Below the pieces are notes generated by a model that did not search any database, was not told where the DNA came from, and saw nothing but the letters and a program-made list of their open reading frames with translations. A stretch of 64,000 bases of DNA from positions 1-64,000 of the forward strand of contig CAIXFN010000030.1 of the NCBI GenBank assembly GCA_903918755.1, given 5' to 3'. This document shows, piece after piece, positions 51,408 to 59,845 of this stretch (position 1 is its first letter; each line of letters opens with the position of its first letter). Source of the stretch: an uncultured Pedosphaera sp. GTDB lineage: Bacteria; Verrucomicrobiota; Verrucomicrobiia; Limisphaerales; Pedosphaeraceae. The position numbers were made by a program, and so were the translations under genes.

Positions 51408-51651
51408 TGACCCACTGCGGGTGACTCAGTTCCGGGGTGCGCGCATTCCAACCCGGGAATGACCAGCCGGCCCGTTTCGTCCATGCTGCGCCGGGACCAG
51501 AGGAAAGGCGAGTCGAATCCGATGCGGAGACGGCCGCGGCCGGCTGGTCGGAAAGGCGTGGTGGTGGCCGCCGAATATTTGCGGGAGGGAAATAACAACC
51601 TGCTTGGCAGGGGTGGGTTCAACGGTTAGGTTTCCGTTGCATTACTATCAA

Positions 51652-54600
51652 ATGATATTCCGACCCGATGCCATCGCTTTGCGCGCGGCCCTGCATGAGT
51701 GGTTCGATGCCACGACCCTCGCCCAGGGCCATGTCTATTACTCCCAAAAACGGGTTAACGGCTGTGTCGTTCACTGGGAGGAAGAGCTCGGCTGGGTGGT
51801 GACGGCTTCCATCCGGGGATCCGAGGCCGAGCCCTATGTGGTGTACCTCGAATTATCACTGAATGGCCCGGATCTGGCGATCATGGGCTTTTGTTCCTGC
51901 GCCCGCCGGACCGAGTGCAAACATGCGGCGGCGACACTTTATCACATCGTGGAACATCCCGAGGTCTGGTTCCAGCAACCCGTGGCGGCGATCCCGGGGC
52001 CCCGGGTATTGCCGGCTTTGGCGGGCCAGACGGGGCCCCGGCCGGTTCCCCGATTGGGCGAAGATTGGCAAACCTGGCTGCAGCACGCGGAGCAAGTGGC
52101 CGCTCCGGCGAACCTTCTGGCCGGGGGCGCCGGTCTGGAGTTGGCGCTCCGGCCTGCGCCCGAGAAACTGGTGTATGTTTTGAAACGGGCGGGAACCTTG
52201 ACGCGGGTGGAACTCGCCGTGTTGCGCCAGCTCAAGAATGGGGACTTCGGCCAGCCGCGCGTGCTCTCGGTGAGCGGCCTCTTTTACGGCGTCGCACCTT
52301 CCGTCATTACCCCGGCGGATCGGGAACTGATGGCCCAATTGCTGCTGGCCCAGCGCACGATGGGGGCGCAGGAATGGGTGCTGGAAGGCCCGGCCGGGGC
52401 GGAGAACCTGGCGCGGTTGATGGCCACCGGCCGGCTCTACTGGCGCAGTGCCGGGAAAGCCCGGCAGCCGCTGATCCTGGGCCCGACGTTGGCCGCCCGG
52501 CCGTCCTGGCGCATGAATGAAAAGGGCCTGCAACAGGCCGTGTTGGACATGGGACCGGAAAAGCGGGAGATGCTCCTGGTCGAGCCGCCCTGGTACGTGG
52601 ATGAAACCGCCAACACCTGCGGCCCGGTGGCTACCGAATTGCCGGCGGGAATGACCCTGGCCTGGCTGGCAGCGCCGCCCATCCCGCCGGATCAGGCCGG
52701 ACTGGTTTCCGCGGAACTGACGCGGAGATTTGGCGCCGCCCGGCTGCCCGCGCCCCAGCCGGTGGAGATCGAAATCGTCACCGACTGCAAAGTGACGCCG
52801 GTGCTCCGGCTGTTTTCCGCGCAAATGAAGCGCTATTACTGGATGTCCTACCGGAGCTTCAACGAACCCAACGAGATGGAAATCAACCTGGCCTCGCTAG
52901 AGTTTGATTATGGCGGGGTGCGGAAGCGGCGGAAGGACAACCAGCCGATGATCGAGCAATTTGAGGCGGGCAAGTTGCGCCGCGTGCAGCGCGATCCCCT
53001 GGCTGAGGACGGGGTGATCGAGTTTCTCTACGGCACCGGGCTGACCCCGGTGCGGGAGGTGCTGGAAGACTTTGACCTGGGCAAGCATGGCGATGACCTG
53101 TGCATGGATCCGGCGGATCGGTGGCTCGATTTTGTGCTGGTGGAATTGCCGAAACTGCGGGAAGCGGGCTGGATCATCGACACGGAGCCTTCGTTTCAAT
53201 TTCGGCTGGCCGAGCCGGAGTCCTGGTATACGGATGCGCAGGCGCAATCCGGGAATGATTGGTTTGGGGTGGAACTGGGCGTGATGTTGGGTGGTGAAAA
53301 GGTGAATTTGCTGCCCGTGCTTTTAAAGCTTTTGCAGCAAAATCCCCAGAAGCTTTCCAGCAGCACACTCGCGGCCCTGCCCGATGACGCGGTTTTCCCG
53401 GTGCCGTTGCCGGATGGACGCACACTGGCTTTTCCGGTCGGGCGGGCGCGCACGGTTTTGGGGGTCATGCTCGACCTGATGGAGCCCAATGCGCTGGACA
53501 AGAAAGGGCGTTTAAAGCTCAGCAAATTGCGCGCGGTCGAACTCGCGGGAGATGCCAATTGGCGTTGGCTGGGTAACGAGGAATTGCGCGCCATGAATGA
53601 GCGCCTGCGCTCGTTTACCACCATCCGTTCCGTGCCGCCGTCGCCGGCCTTGCGGGCCAAGTTGCGTCCGTATCAACAGGAAGGTTTGGACTGGCTCCAG
53701 TTTTTGCGGGAGTACGACCTGGCGGGAGTATTGGCGGATGACATGGGGTTGGGCAAAACCGTACAGGCGCTGGCGCATTTACTGATCGAAAAGGAGAGTG
53801 GGCGCATGGACCGGCCCAGCCTGGTCATAGCCCCCACCAGTTTGATGACCAACTGGCGGCAGGAAGCGGAGCGATTTGCGCCGGATTTGCGGGTGTTGGT
53901 ATTGCATGGCGCCGACCGGAAGCAGCACTTTGAACGGATCGCGGAGCATGATCTCGTGATCACGTCCTATCCGCTGCTGCCGCGGGACCAGGCCATGCTG
54001 CTGGAACAGCAATTCCATTATGTCATTCTGGATGAGGCCCAGTACATCAAAAATCCCAAGACCCAGTACGCGCAGATCGCCTGCGCGCTGAAGGCCCGCC
54101 ATCATCTTTGCCTCACCGGCACCCCCATGGAAAACCACTTGGGGGAATTGTGGTCGCTTTTCCATTTTCTGCTGCCCGGATTTCTGGGGGATGAGCAACG
54201 GTTTAACGCGATTTTCCGGCGGCCGATTGAGAAGGGCAAGAACAACGAGCGGCGCCAGATCCTGGCCCATCGCGTCCGCCCCTTTGTGCTGCGGCGCAAA
54301 AAGGACGAGGTGGTTAAGGAACTGCCGCCCAAGACCGAAATCATCCAGAACGTGGAATTGGGCGGGGCGCAACGGGATCTATATGAAAGCGTGCGCCTGG
54401 CCATGCATGAGCGCGTGAAGGCGGAGGTGGCCAATAAGGGGCTTTCGCGGGCGCACATCATCATTTTGGACGCCTTGCTCAAGTTGCGGCAGATTTGCTG
54501 CCACCCGCAATTGCTCAGCCTGCCGGCCGCGCAAAAGGTGAAGGAATCGGCCAAGTTGGAACTGCTCATGGATCTGGTGCCGCAAATGATCGAGGAAGGC

Positions 54601-55059
54601 CGCCGGATTTTGCTGTTTTCGCAATTTACCAGCATGCTGGCGATCATTGAAGGCGCGCTCACCGCGCGGGCGATTCCCTACGTCATTCTGACGGGGGAAA
54701 CGCGAGACCGGGCCACCCCGGTGAATCGCTTCCAAAACGGCGAAGTGCCCATCTTCCTGATTAGTCTCAAAGCGGGCGGCACCGGGTTGAACCTGACGAC
54801 CGCCGACACGGTGATTCATTATGATCCCTGGTGGAATCCGGCGGTGGAAAACCAGGCCACGGATCGGGCGCACCGGATTGGCCAGTCCAAGAATGTGTTT
54901 GTTTACAAACTGATGACCGTCGGAACGGTGGAGGAAAAAATCGGCGCGATGCAGGCCCGGAAGAAGGAATTGGTGGAAGGATTGCTGGACGCCGAGCGCG
55001 CGCAAAATCTCAAACTCACCCCCGATGACCTGGACGTGTTATTCGCGCCCCTGGCTTGA
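51652..55059 (+). CDS. SWIM-type SNF2-family helicase/ATPase
   Basis: 1135 residues. SWIM zinc finger CSCARRTECKH at ~82-92. A long middle region of unknown fold follows. The Swi2/Snf2 ATPase starts near 675: DDMGLGKTVQALAHL (Walker A), SLVIAPTSLMTNW, VILDEAQYIKN (DEAQ), LTGTPMENHLGELWSLFHFL, then the C-terminal lobe with ILLFSQFTSM, LISLKAGGTGLNL and QATDRAHRIGQ. It uses ATP to move along or remodel duplex DNA-protein complexes. I chose the ATG at 51652 because upstream residues do not belong to the SWIM region. It is divergent from the NRPS-like gene. Confidence 0.94.
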   Translation: MIFRPDAIALRAALHEWFDATTLAQGHVYYSQKRVNGCVVHWEEELGWVVTASIRGSEAEPYVVYLELSLNGPDLAIMGFCSCARRTECKHAAATLYHIVEHPEVWFQQPVAAIPGPRVLPALAGQTGPRPVPRLGEDWQTWLQHAEQVAAPANLLAGGAGLELALRPAPEKLVYVLKRAGTLTRVELAVLRQLKNGDFGQPRVLSVSGLFYGVAPSVITPADRELMAQLLLAQRTMGAQEWVLEGPAGAENLARLMATGRLYWRSAGKARQPLILGPTLAARPSWRMNEKGLQQAVLDMGPEKREMLLVEPPWYVDETANTCGPVATELPAGMTLAWLAAPPIPPDQAGLVSAELTRRFGAARLPAPQPVEIEIVTDCKVTPVLRLFSAQMKRYYWMSYRSFNEPNEMEINLASLEFDYGGVRKRRKDNQPMIEQFEAGKLRRVQRDPLAEDGVIEFLYGTGLTPVREVLEDFDLGKHGDDLCMDPADRWLDFVLVELPKLREAGWIIDTEPSFQFRLAEPESWYTDAQAQSGNDWFGVELGVMLGGEKVNLLPVLLKLLQQNPQKLSSSTLAALPDDAVFPVPLPDGRTLAFPVGRARTVLGVMLDLMEPNALDKKGRLKLSKLRAVELAGDANWRWLGNEELRAMNERLRSFTTIRSVPPSPALRAKLRPYQQEGLDWLQFLREYDLAGVLADDMGLGKTVQALAHLLIEKESGRMDRPSLVIAPTSLMTNWRQEAERFAPDLRVLVLHGADRKQHFERIAEHDLVITSYPLLPRDQAMLLEQQFHYVILDEAQYIKNPKTQYAQIACALKARHHLCLTGTPMENHLGELWSLFHFLLPGFLGDEQRFNAIFRRPIEKGKNNERRQILAHRVRPFVLRRKKDEVVKELPPKTEIIQNVELGGAQRDLYESVRLAMHERVKAEVANKGLSRAHIIILDALLKLRQICCHPQLLSLPAAQKVKESAKLELLMDLVPQMIEEGRRILLFSQFTSMLAIIEGALTARAIPYVILTGETRDRATPVNRFQNGEVPIFLISLKAGGTGLNLTTADTVIHYDPWWNPAVENQATDRAHRIGQSKNVFVYKLMTVGTVEEKIGAMQARKKELVEGLLDAERAQNLKLTPDDLDVLFAPLA

Positions 55060-55108
55060 TTCAAAAACGTCGTCAGTTACTGACTGTCTACTCGTTGGAT
55101 TTGCCGGA

Positions 55109-55131
55109 GGGTGCTGCCGCACCCAGTTTTT
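55109..55131 (+). terminator. Intrinsic terminator after the SNF2 gene
   Basis: GGGTGC-TGCC-GCACCC hairpin followed by AGTTTTT, about 50 bp past the stop codon of the helicase. Confidence 0.75.
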
Positions 55132-55149
55132 GGCTGCTTTTCTGACCGG

Positions 55150-56139
55150 CTAAATAATCCTGCCAGTCCACCACCATCTCACCCCGATGGCCAGACCGAA
55201 AAAAATTGACCAAGTCACCAGGATGGAAAGCCACATCATCGGTTCGCTCAAGATCATAAAATAACCCGGGCCGATGTAAAAGCCTCCATGCCCCGACGCC
55301 GCGCCCGGGGCCAGAAAAAACGCGGCGATGCCGCTGGCTGCGCCCAGCCGCCCCAGAGCAGGTCGAATGCGCGGCGTCAAGAGCAACAAGAGCAAGGCCG
55401 GCACGACCGCCATTCCCAAAGGCACAGCCCCCATTCCCAGATACATTCCGACCAGGGGCATTCCCTCATATATTACGGCTTCAATAATGCCCATGGCCCG
55501 GCTCTTTACCGTAACACCGGCGCCCCCGTGAACCATGGCGTCATCCAGTCGCTTTGCCACTGCTTCCACTTCCAGTTGATCCAGTTCCGGTGTGCTCCCC
55601 CCCATCAGATGTCCCGGCTTTAATACGCAAACCTGCACGTTTAACCGGCGAAACCATAATTCCGCACCCTTTGTCCCGGAGGCTACGACACTATAGCTGG
55701 CTTGTTCACCGATCGCCTCGGCGGGAGCGGGTCCCCCGGTGATGATCATTTCACTTCGGGCTGCCGCCGTAGTAGCATGGCGATGAAACTTAACTGAAAA
55801 TGCGTCACCGTGCCACAGCACATTTCCCTCCATAAAGCCACCTTGTTTTGGGGCGAGTTTCACTGAACTCTCCCGGAACAGGACACCCAAATCAATTCGG
55901 CTCACTTCGCGGTCACGGTTCGGGAAGGCCATGAGCAAAACGACCAATAGAATCATTCCGCCCGCCAGGATGGCGGAACGCCGAGTCCGACTTAGCGCAA
56001 TCTTCGATGGGGAGGCGAGGTTCATTTTATGGATTTGGCGACGAAGCACTATGCCAAATAAAATTCCCGCGACCATCAGGAAAAACAAATTTATTGATTT
56101 TTCAAGGTCATGCCGATAGTCATCGGACATGTGGTTCAT
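55150..56139 (-). CDS. Hypothetical multi-helix membrane protein
   Basis: 329 residues using the start MNHMSDDY; the frame runs upstream, but those residues look untranslated. Two N-terminal helices (INLFFLMVAGILFGIVL, AILAGGMILLVVLLMAF) flank a short loop; then a ~150-residue soluble domain (MEGNVLWHGDAFSVKFHRHA, ELWFRRLNVQVCVLKPG), then about three C-terminal helices ending WSIFFGLAIGVRWWW. No family recognised. Its start almost overlaps that of the divergent ankyrin gene, so both are likely controlled from within each other's 5' regions. Confidence 0.65.
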   Translation of the reverse strand: MNHMSDDYRHDLEKSINLFFLMVAGILFGIVLRRQIHKMNLASPSKIALSRTRRSAILAGGMILLVVLLMAFPNRDREVSRIDLGVLFRESSVKLAPKQGGFMEGNVLWHGDAFSVKFHRHATTAAARSEMIITGGPAPAEAIGEQASYSVVASGTKGAELWFRRLNVQVCVLKPGHLMGGSTPELDQLEVEAVAKRLDDAMVHGGAGVTVKSRAMGIIEAVIYEGMPLVGMYLGMGAVPLGMAVVPALLLLLLTPRIRPALGRLGAASGIAAFFLAPGAASGHGGFYIGPGYFMILSEPMMWLSILVTWSIFFGLAIGVRWWWTGRII

Positions 56140-56182
56140 GATCAAATTACCATCGCGTCTGGGCGAGTTTTTGTGTTCCTCG

Positions 56183-56815
56183 ATGATCAGCAGTTGGCTT
56201 GGCCTGGTCGCATTGATCCTGCTGCCCGCTGGCACAACGGTATTGGGAGATGAGATCCATGTTGCGGCCCAAGACGGTGATTTGCCGAAAATCAAAGTGC
56301 TGCTGCAAGCCAATCCCAGCATGCATTCCAGACCGGGCCCATTTGGAGCTACGCCTTTGCACTTTGCTGCGGCATTTGGCTATCAGGAAATTGTCGAATT
56401 GCTGCTGGCGAAACATGCCAGCAGTAATGCCCGAACGGTGGCTGGCAAAACGCCTTTACACTGGGCGGCTTCCGAAGGTCGCACGAACGTTGTGCGCTTC
56501 CTGCTTGGTCATGGCTCCATGGTTAACGTCCAAGACGAGCACGGCAATACGCCACTGCATGACGCCGCGCTGAACGGTAGAAATGAGGTGGTCAAATTAC
56601 TCCTTAACAGCTCCGCCGATGTCAATGCCAAGGACGTCTGGGGGTGGACCCCGCTGCACTTTGCCGTGGTTGCGGGCGACCTTGAGGAGGTGGAGACGCT
56701 CGTCCAGCATCACGCGGATATCAATGCGAAAGGGCTGCTTGGCAATAAACCCTTACGCTACGCCAAGGAGGTAAAGCTGGCGGAGTGGTTGCGGCAGCAT
56801 GGTGCCGAAAATTAA
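56183..56815 (+). CDS. Secreted ankyrin-repeat protein
   Basis: 210 residues from the chosen start MISSWLGLVALILLPAG, a signal peptide (longer starts at 56129 and 56138 overlap the divergent gene). It then contains about five ankyrin repeats: TPLHFAAAFGYQEIVELLLAK, TPLHWAASEGRTNVVRFLLG, TPLHDAALNGRNEVVKLLLN and TPLHFAVVAGDLEEVETL. It is a protein-binding scaffold, presumably periplasmic. No enzymatic part. Confidence 0.85.
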   Translation: MISSWLGLVALILLPAGTTVLGDEIHVAAQDGDLPKIKVLLQANPSMHSRPGPFGATPLHFAAAFGYQEIVELLLAKHASSNARTVAGKTPLHWAASEGRTNVVRFLLGHGSMVNVQDEHGNTPLHDAALNGRNEVVKLLLNSSADVNAKDVWGWTPLHFAVVAGDLEEVETLVQHHADINAKGLLGNKPLRYAKEVKLAEWLRQHGAEN

Positions 56816-56961
56816 TCGCGCCGGGCGGAAATGCGGATTGTCCACGGTCGGTGAACCCGGAGGAAATTTACGAGAATATTGGCAAACCATGATGGATTCA
56901 CCGTTGTTTGCAAGGAGTTGTGCTATTCTATCCGCGGCTGATGCGAGTTCGCAGATCGGTT

Positions 56962-57852
56962 CTAGAGGTGGCTCAAGGCCAGCCACCAGGTGGCGGTGAC
57001 GAGGGCGGCGCAGATGAGCCCGGCGAAAAAACTCAGGGCCAAACCGCGAATCCGGCGAACCGGCACCGCGGCCAGGGGAAATCCCAGCGCCAGGCCGCTG
57101 ACAAATCCGCCGAAGTGGGCGGCCAGATCGCTGCCGGGCGAGAGACCAAACAGCACGAAGAGCATGATGCCCGCCATGATGCCGCCGAAAAGCAGGCGGG
57201 GGGGCACTTTTTGCGCGGACCGGAAGGCAAACGATTGGGCGGCCAGCAAGCCCAGCGCCCCCATGACCATGCCGGAAGCTCCGAGGCCGTGGAAAGGCTT
57301 GTGGTTGAAAGTCAGAGAGAGCAGGTTGCCGCCGATCCCCGCCGCATAAGTGGCGAGCATCCCGACGCCCAAGCCAAAGCGTCCCATGACCAGCCCCAGC
57401 AGCAGAACCCCGATGGAAAGATTGGCGGCCAGGTGGCCGACGTCCGCATGCAGTTGCATGGCGGTGAACACGCGCCACCACTGGCCTGCCGCCACGGCGG
57501 CCGAATCCATCACTCCGGCGGTGACAATTCCGGGGCGCGCGCTGGCCAGCCAATGGAAGTAGGCCAGCAAGGCCGCCCAGACCAGGCTGCTCCAGTCAAA
57601 CCGGGCGACGGGCCAACGGGTGGCGGGTGGCCAGGACCAACCCCGGTTTTCCACCTGGTATTGCCGGAGAGCGGCGAGGGCCGCGGTTTGGTGCGGCGGA
57701 TCCACCAGCAATTCCCAGCCCTCGCCTTCGGGTTTCGGCAACACCGTGCTTTGGATTCCCTGACTGAGCAGCACCAGGCTCCAATCCATCGCTTTGCGAC
57801 GGGAGCGGACCGGGATCCGGGTAGGGGTGGCATCCATGAGCGCAGGGTGCAA
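56962..57852 (-). CDS. Rhomboid-family intramembrane serine protease
   Basis: 296 residues. Six or more membrane helices; HADVGHLAANLSIG resembles the conserved His-Asn helix, GLGASGMVMGALG holds the catalytic Ser in the GxSG motif, and DLAAHFGGFVSGLALG the catalytic His with a GFxxG motif. The N-terminal ~90 residues form a soluble extension (GEGWELLVDPPHQTAALAAL). The enzyme cuts membrane proteins within the bilayer. The start may be the ATG at 57837. Confidence 0.9.
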   Translation of the reverse strand: MHPALMDATPTRIPVRSRRKAMDWSLVLLSQGIQSTVLPKPEGEGWELLVDPPHQTAALAALRQYQVENRGWSWPPATRWPVARFDWSSLVWAALLAYFHWLASARPGIVTAGVMDSAAVAAGQWWRVFTAMQLHADVGHLAANLSIGVLLLGLVMGRFGLGVGMLATYAAGIGGNLLSLTFNHKPFHGLGASGMVMGALGLLAAQSFAFRSAQKVPPRLLFGGIMAGIMLFVLFGLSPGSDLAAHFGGFVSGLALGFPLAAVPVRRIRGLALSFFAGLICAALVTATWWLALSHL

Positions 57853-58065
57853 AATTAGGCGGCGTGGCCAAATCGGGGCAATCCCCGCCGGCCGTTCCCA
57901 TCATTGCGAGTTCCGTTGATCCCCAGCCAAACATTCATTTCGCGCAGATTAACCGAGTTTTCGCATTTTGTCAGGTGCGGATCGCGATGGTATCATTTCT
58001 GCTAAGTGATTGCCGTTAGATGGGAATGCGGATGACGGGGTGAAACTGGGATTAAACTGCATCAG

Positions 58066-58218
58066 GTGGATAATGTGTTGTTGACTCTCGCGGAGAGATT
58101 CCAGGCCACGCGCCGCGCGCTGAATGACATGGCCGACCGGCTGCTGTCACTCGGGGAACCGGATTACGCCGTCCATGCCATCCTCGGTGGCGACCCGGAA
58201 CCGATTGGCGGTAATTAA
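58066..58218 (+). CDS. Possible 50-residue protein
   Basis: From a GTG start, the frame reads VDNVLLTLAERFQATRRALNDMADRLL, then LSLGEPDYAVHAILGGDPEPIGGN, a coherent helical-looking product. I do not recognise it; the ERFQATRRALNDMADRLLSLG segment recalls Dps/ferritin-type helices but is too short. Its stop overlaps the stop of the convergent HAD gene. It could be a small gene or a fragment. Confidence 0.4.
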   Translation: MDNVLLTLAERFQATRRALNDMADRLLSLGEPDYAVHAILGGDPEPIGGN

Positions 58219-58826
58219 ACTGGCAATCCGGCCTTCCTTAGCGCCGCGTGGCTTTGCTCGGGGGTTTCGTGCAAAATGGCGTGCCAGCCACGCGTCAAGG
58301 CGGTGGCGATGTTCTCCGGGCGGTCGTCGAGGTAAGCCAATGCCGGGCCGCTTCGGCCGGTAACGGATTCGACCACTTCGTACAATTTCGTCTGCGGCTT
58401 CATGGCCTGGTGCTCATAAGAAAGCACGTAGCCGTCAAAATGGTGAAAGAAGGGATAGTTCGCCCGGATGTGGTTGATGGCCAGATCGTTGGTGTTGGAA
58501 AAAATGTAGGTGGGAATGCCCTTTTGCCGGAGCAGGCCATGGAGTTCGATCATCCCGGTGATGGGGGTGAAGATGTTGCTGAACAGCGGGTCAAAAGCCG
58601 CCAAATCCCCCCGAAAGCCGATGCCGGCTTGCACTTCCGCAAAAAATTCCGCCGTGGTCAGCAGCCCGGTTTCGTAGCGATAGAGGGACGGGGTTTCCAG
58701 CAGGAAATGGCGGATTTCCGCCGCATTGGCGGAAGCCAGGGGCGCGAGGCTGGCTGCGGCCCGCGTCCAGTCAAATTCCACCAGGACTTTGCCCAAATCA
58801 AAAACCACAGCTTCAGGTGTCTTCAT
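58215..58826 (-). CDS. HAD-superfamily hydrolase (YihX-like)
   Basis: 203 residues. Motif I is VVFDLGKVLVEFD, where the second Asp of DxD is replaced by Gly, as in the YihX-like HAD-IA group; motif II is YIFSNTND, with Lys in MKPQTKLY and motif IV YLDDRPENI. Likely phosphatase on a sugar phosphate or nucleotide; the substrate is unknown. Upstream neighbour of recR but separated by about 55 bp. Confidence 0.85.
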   Translation of the reverse strand: MKTPEAVVFDLGKVLVEFDWTRAAASLAPLASANAAEIRHFLLETPSLYRYETGLLTTAEFFAEVQAGIGFRGDLAAFDPLFSNIFTPITGMIELHGLLRQKGIPTYIFSNTNDLAINHIRANYPFFHHFDGYVLSYEHQAMKPQTKLYEVVESVTGRSGPALAYLDDRPENIATALTRGWHAILHETPEQSHAALRKAGLPV

Positions 58827-58882
58827 CGCGCGCGGATTGTAGCCACGATTTTAGGGAAGGCAAATCGGAAGCAAGCCCGGGA

Positions 58883-59485
58883 TCAATCCATCTGCCGACG
58901 GCCCGCGAGGGCATGGGTCAGGGTCAGTTCATCGGCGAATTCGAGACCGCTGCCCGCCGGCAGGCCGTGCGCAATGCGCGTGATCCGCAAGCCGGGACGC
59001 GCCAGTTGTTTGGCCAGGTAATGACTCGTGGCGTCACCTTCCACATCGGTCCCCAGCGCAATCACGATTTCCTGGATCGGCTCCCGGTCCAAGCGGGTCG
59101 CCAATTCGGCAATCCGCAGATCTTCCGGGCCGACGCCGTTCATGGGGGAGATTTTACCGCCCAGCACATGGTAGCGTCCCCGGAAAGTGCCGGATTTTTC
59201 AATGGTGATGGTATCCACCGGACGTTCCACCAGGCAGATCAATCCGGCATCCCGCCGGGAATCCGCGCAAATGCCGCAAGGGACAATTTCGGTGAGGGCG
59301 CCGCAATTGGGACAAGTTTGGATGCGTTCCCGCGCGTGCAACAACGCTTCCGCGAGTTGGCGGACGGTTCCCGGATCACTTTGCACGAGGTGCAGCGCCA
59401 GCCGTTCCGCGGAACGCGGTCCAATGCCGGGGAGTTTCCCCAGCACAGCCGTCAACATTTGAATCGGTTCCGGAAGTGAGGCCAT
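58883..59485 (-). CDS. recR: Recombination protein RecR
   Basis: 200 residues. Helix-hairpin-helix LPGIGPRSAERLALH, the four-Cys zinc finger CPNCGALTEIVPCGIC, and a Toprim domain (LICLVERPVDTITIEKSG, IALGTDVEGDATSHYLA). RecR acts with RecO and RecF in loading RecA at single-strand gaps. It forms the normal dnaX-ybaB-recR array, with the YbaB gene 45 bp upstream. Confidence 0.97.
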   Translation of the reverse strand: MASLPEPIQMLTAVLGKLPGIGPRSAERLALHLVQSDPGTVRQLAEALLHARERIQTCPNCGALTEIVPCGICADSRRDAGLICLVERPVDTITIEKSGTFRGRYHVLGGKISPMNGVGPEDLRIAELATRLDREPIQEIVIALGTDVEGDATSHYLAKQLARPGLRITRIAHGLPAGSGLEFADELTLTHALAGRRQMD

Positions 59486-59530
59486 GCGGGCGGGGAGTCC
59501 CGGAATATCCGCCGGGCGATTAAAGGCGAA

Positions 59531-59842
59531 TCAGGTCAGACCCGGAATATTCAGGCCGGCGGTCAATTTGGCCATTTCCGAGCTGGAGATTTCCTTGGCT
59601 TTGGCCAGCGCTTGATTGGTCGCCGCCAAAATCATGTCCTCCACGAGTTGGGCGTCACCCGGATTCAGCGCTTCCGGATTGATTTTGATCGAGGCGAGCG
59701 TGCCATCGCAACGCGCGATCACCCGCACCGTGCTGCCGCCACTGGTTGCTTCGACGGTGCGTTGGGCCAGGGCGGCCTGGGTGGCCTCCATCTTCTGCTT
59801 CATCTGGGCCGCCTGTTTCATCAAGTTGGCAAAATTTGACAT
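59531..59842 (-). CDS. YbaB/EbfC-family nucleoid-associated protein
   Basis: 103 residues starting MSNFANLMKQAAQMKQKMEA, with the characteristic GGSTVRVIARCDGTLASIKINPEAL and a late LVEDMILAATNQALAKA. A DNA-binding dimer, usually encoded between dnaX and recR, as here. The gap to dnaX is only 3 bp, so they share a transcript. Confidence 0.95.
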   Translation of the reverse strand: MSNFANLMKQAAQMKQKMEATQAALAQRTVEATSGGSTVRVIARCDGTLASIKINPEALNPGDAQLVEDMILAATNQALAKAKEISSSEMAKLTAGLNIPGLT

Positions 59843-59845
59843 AAA

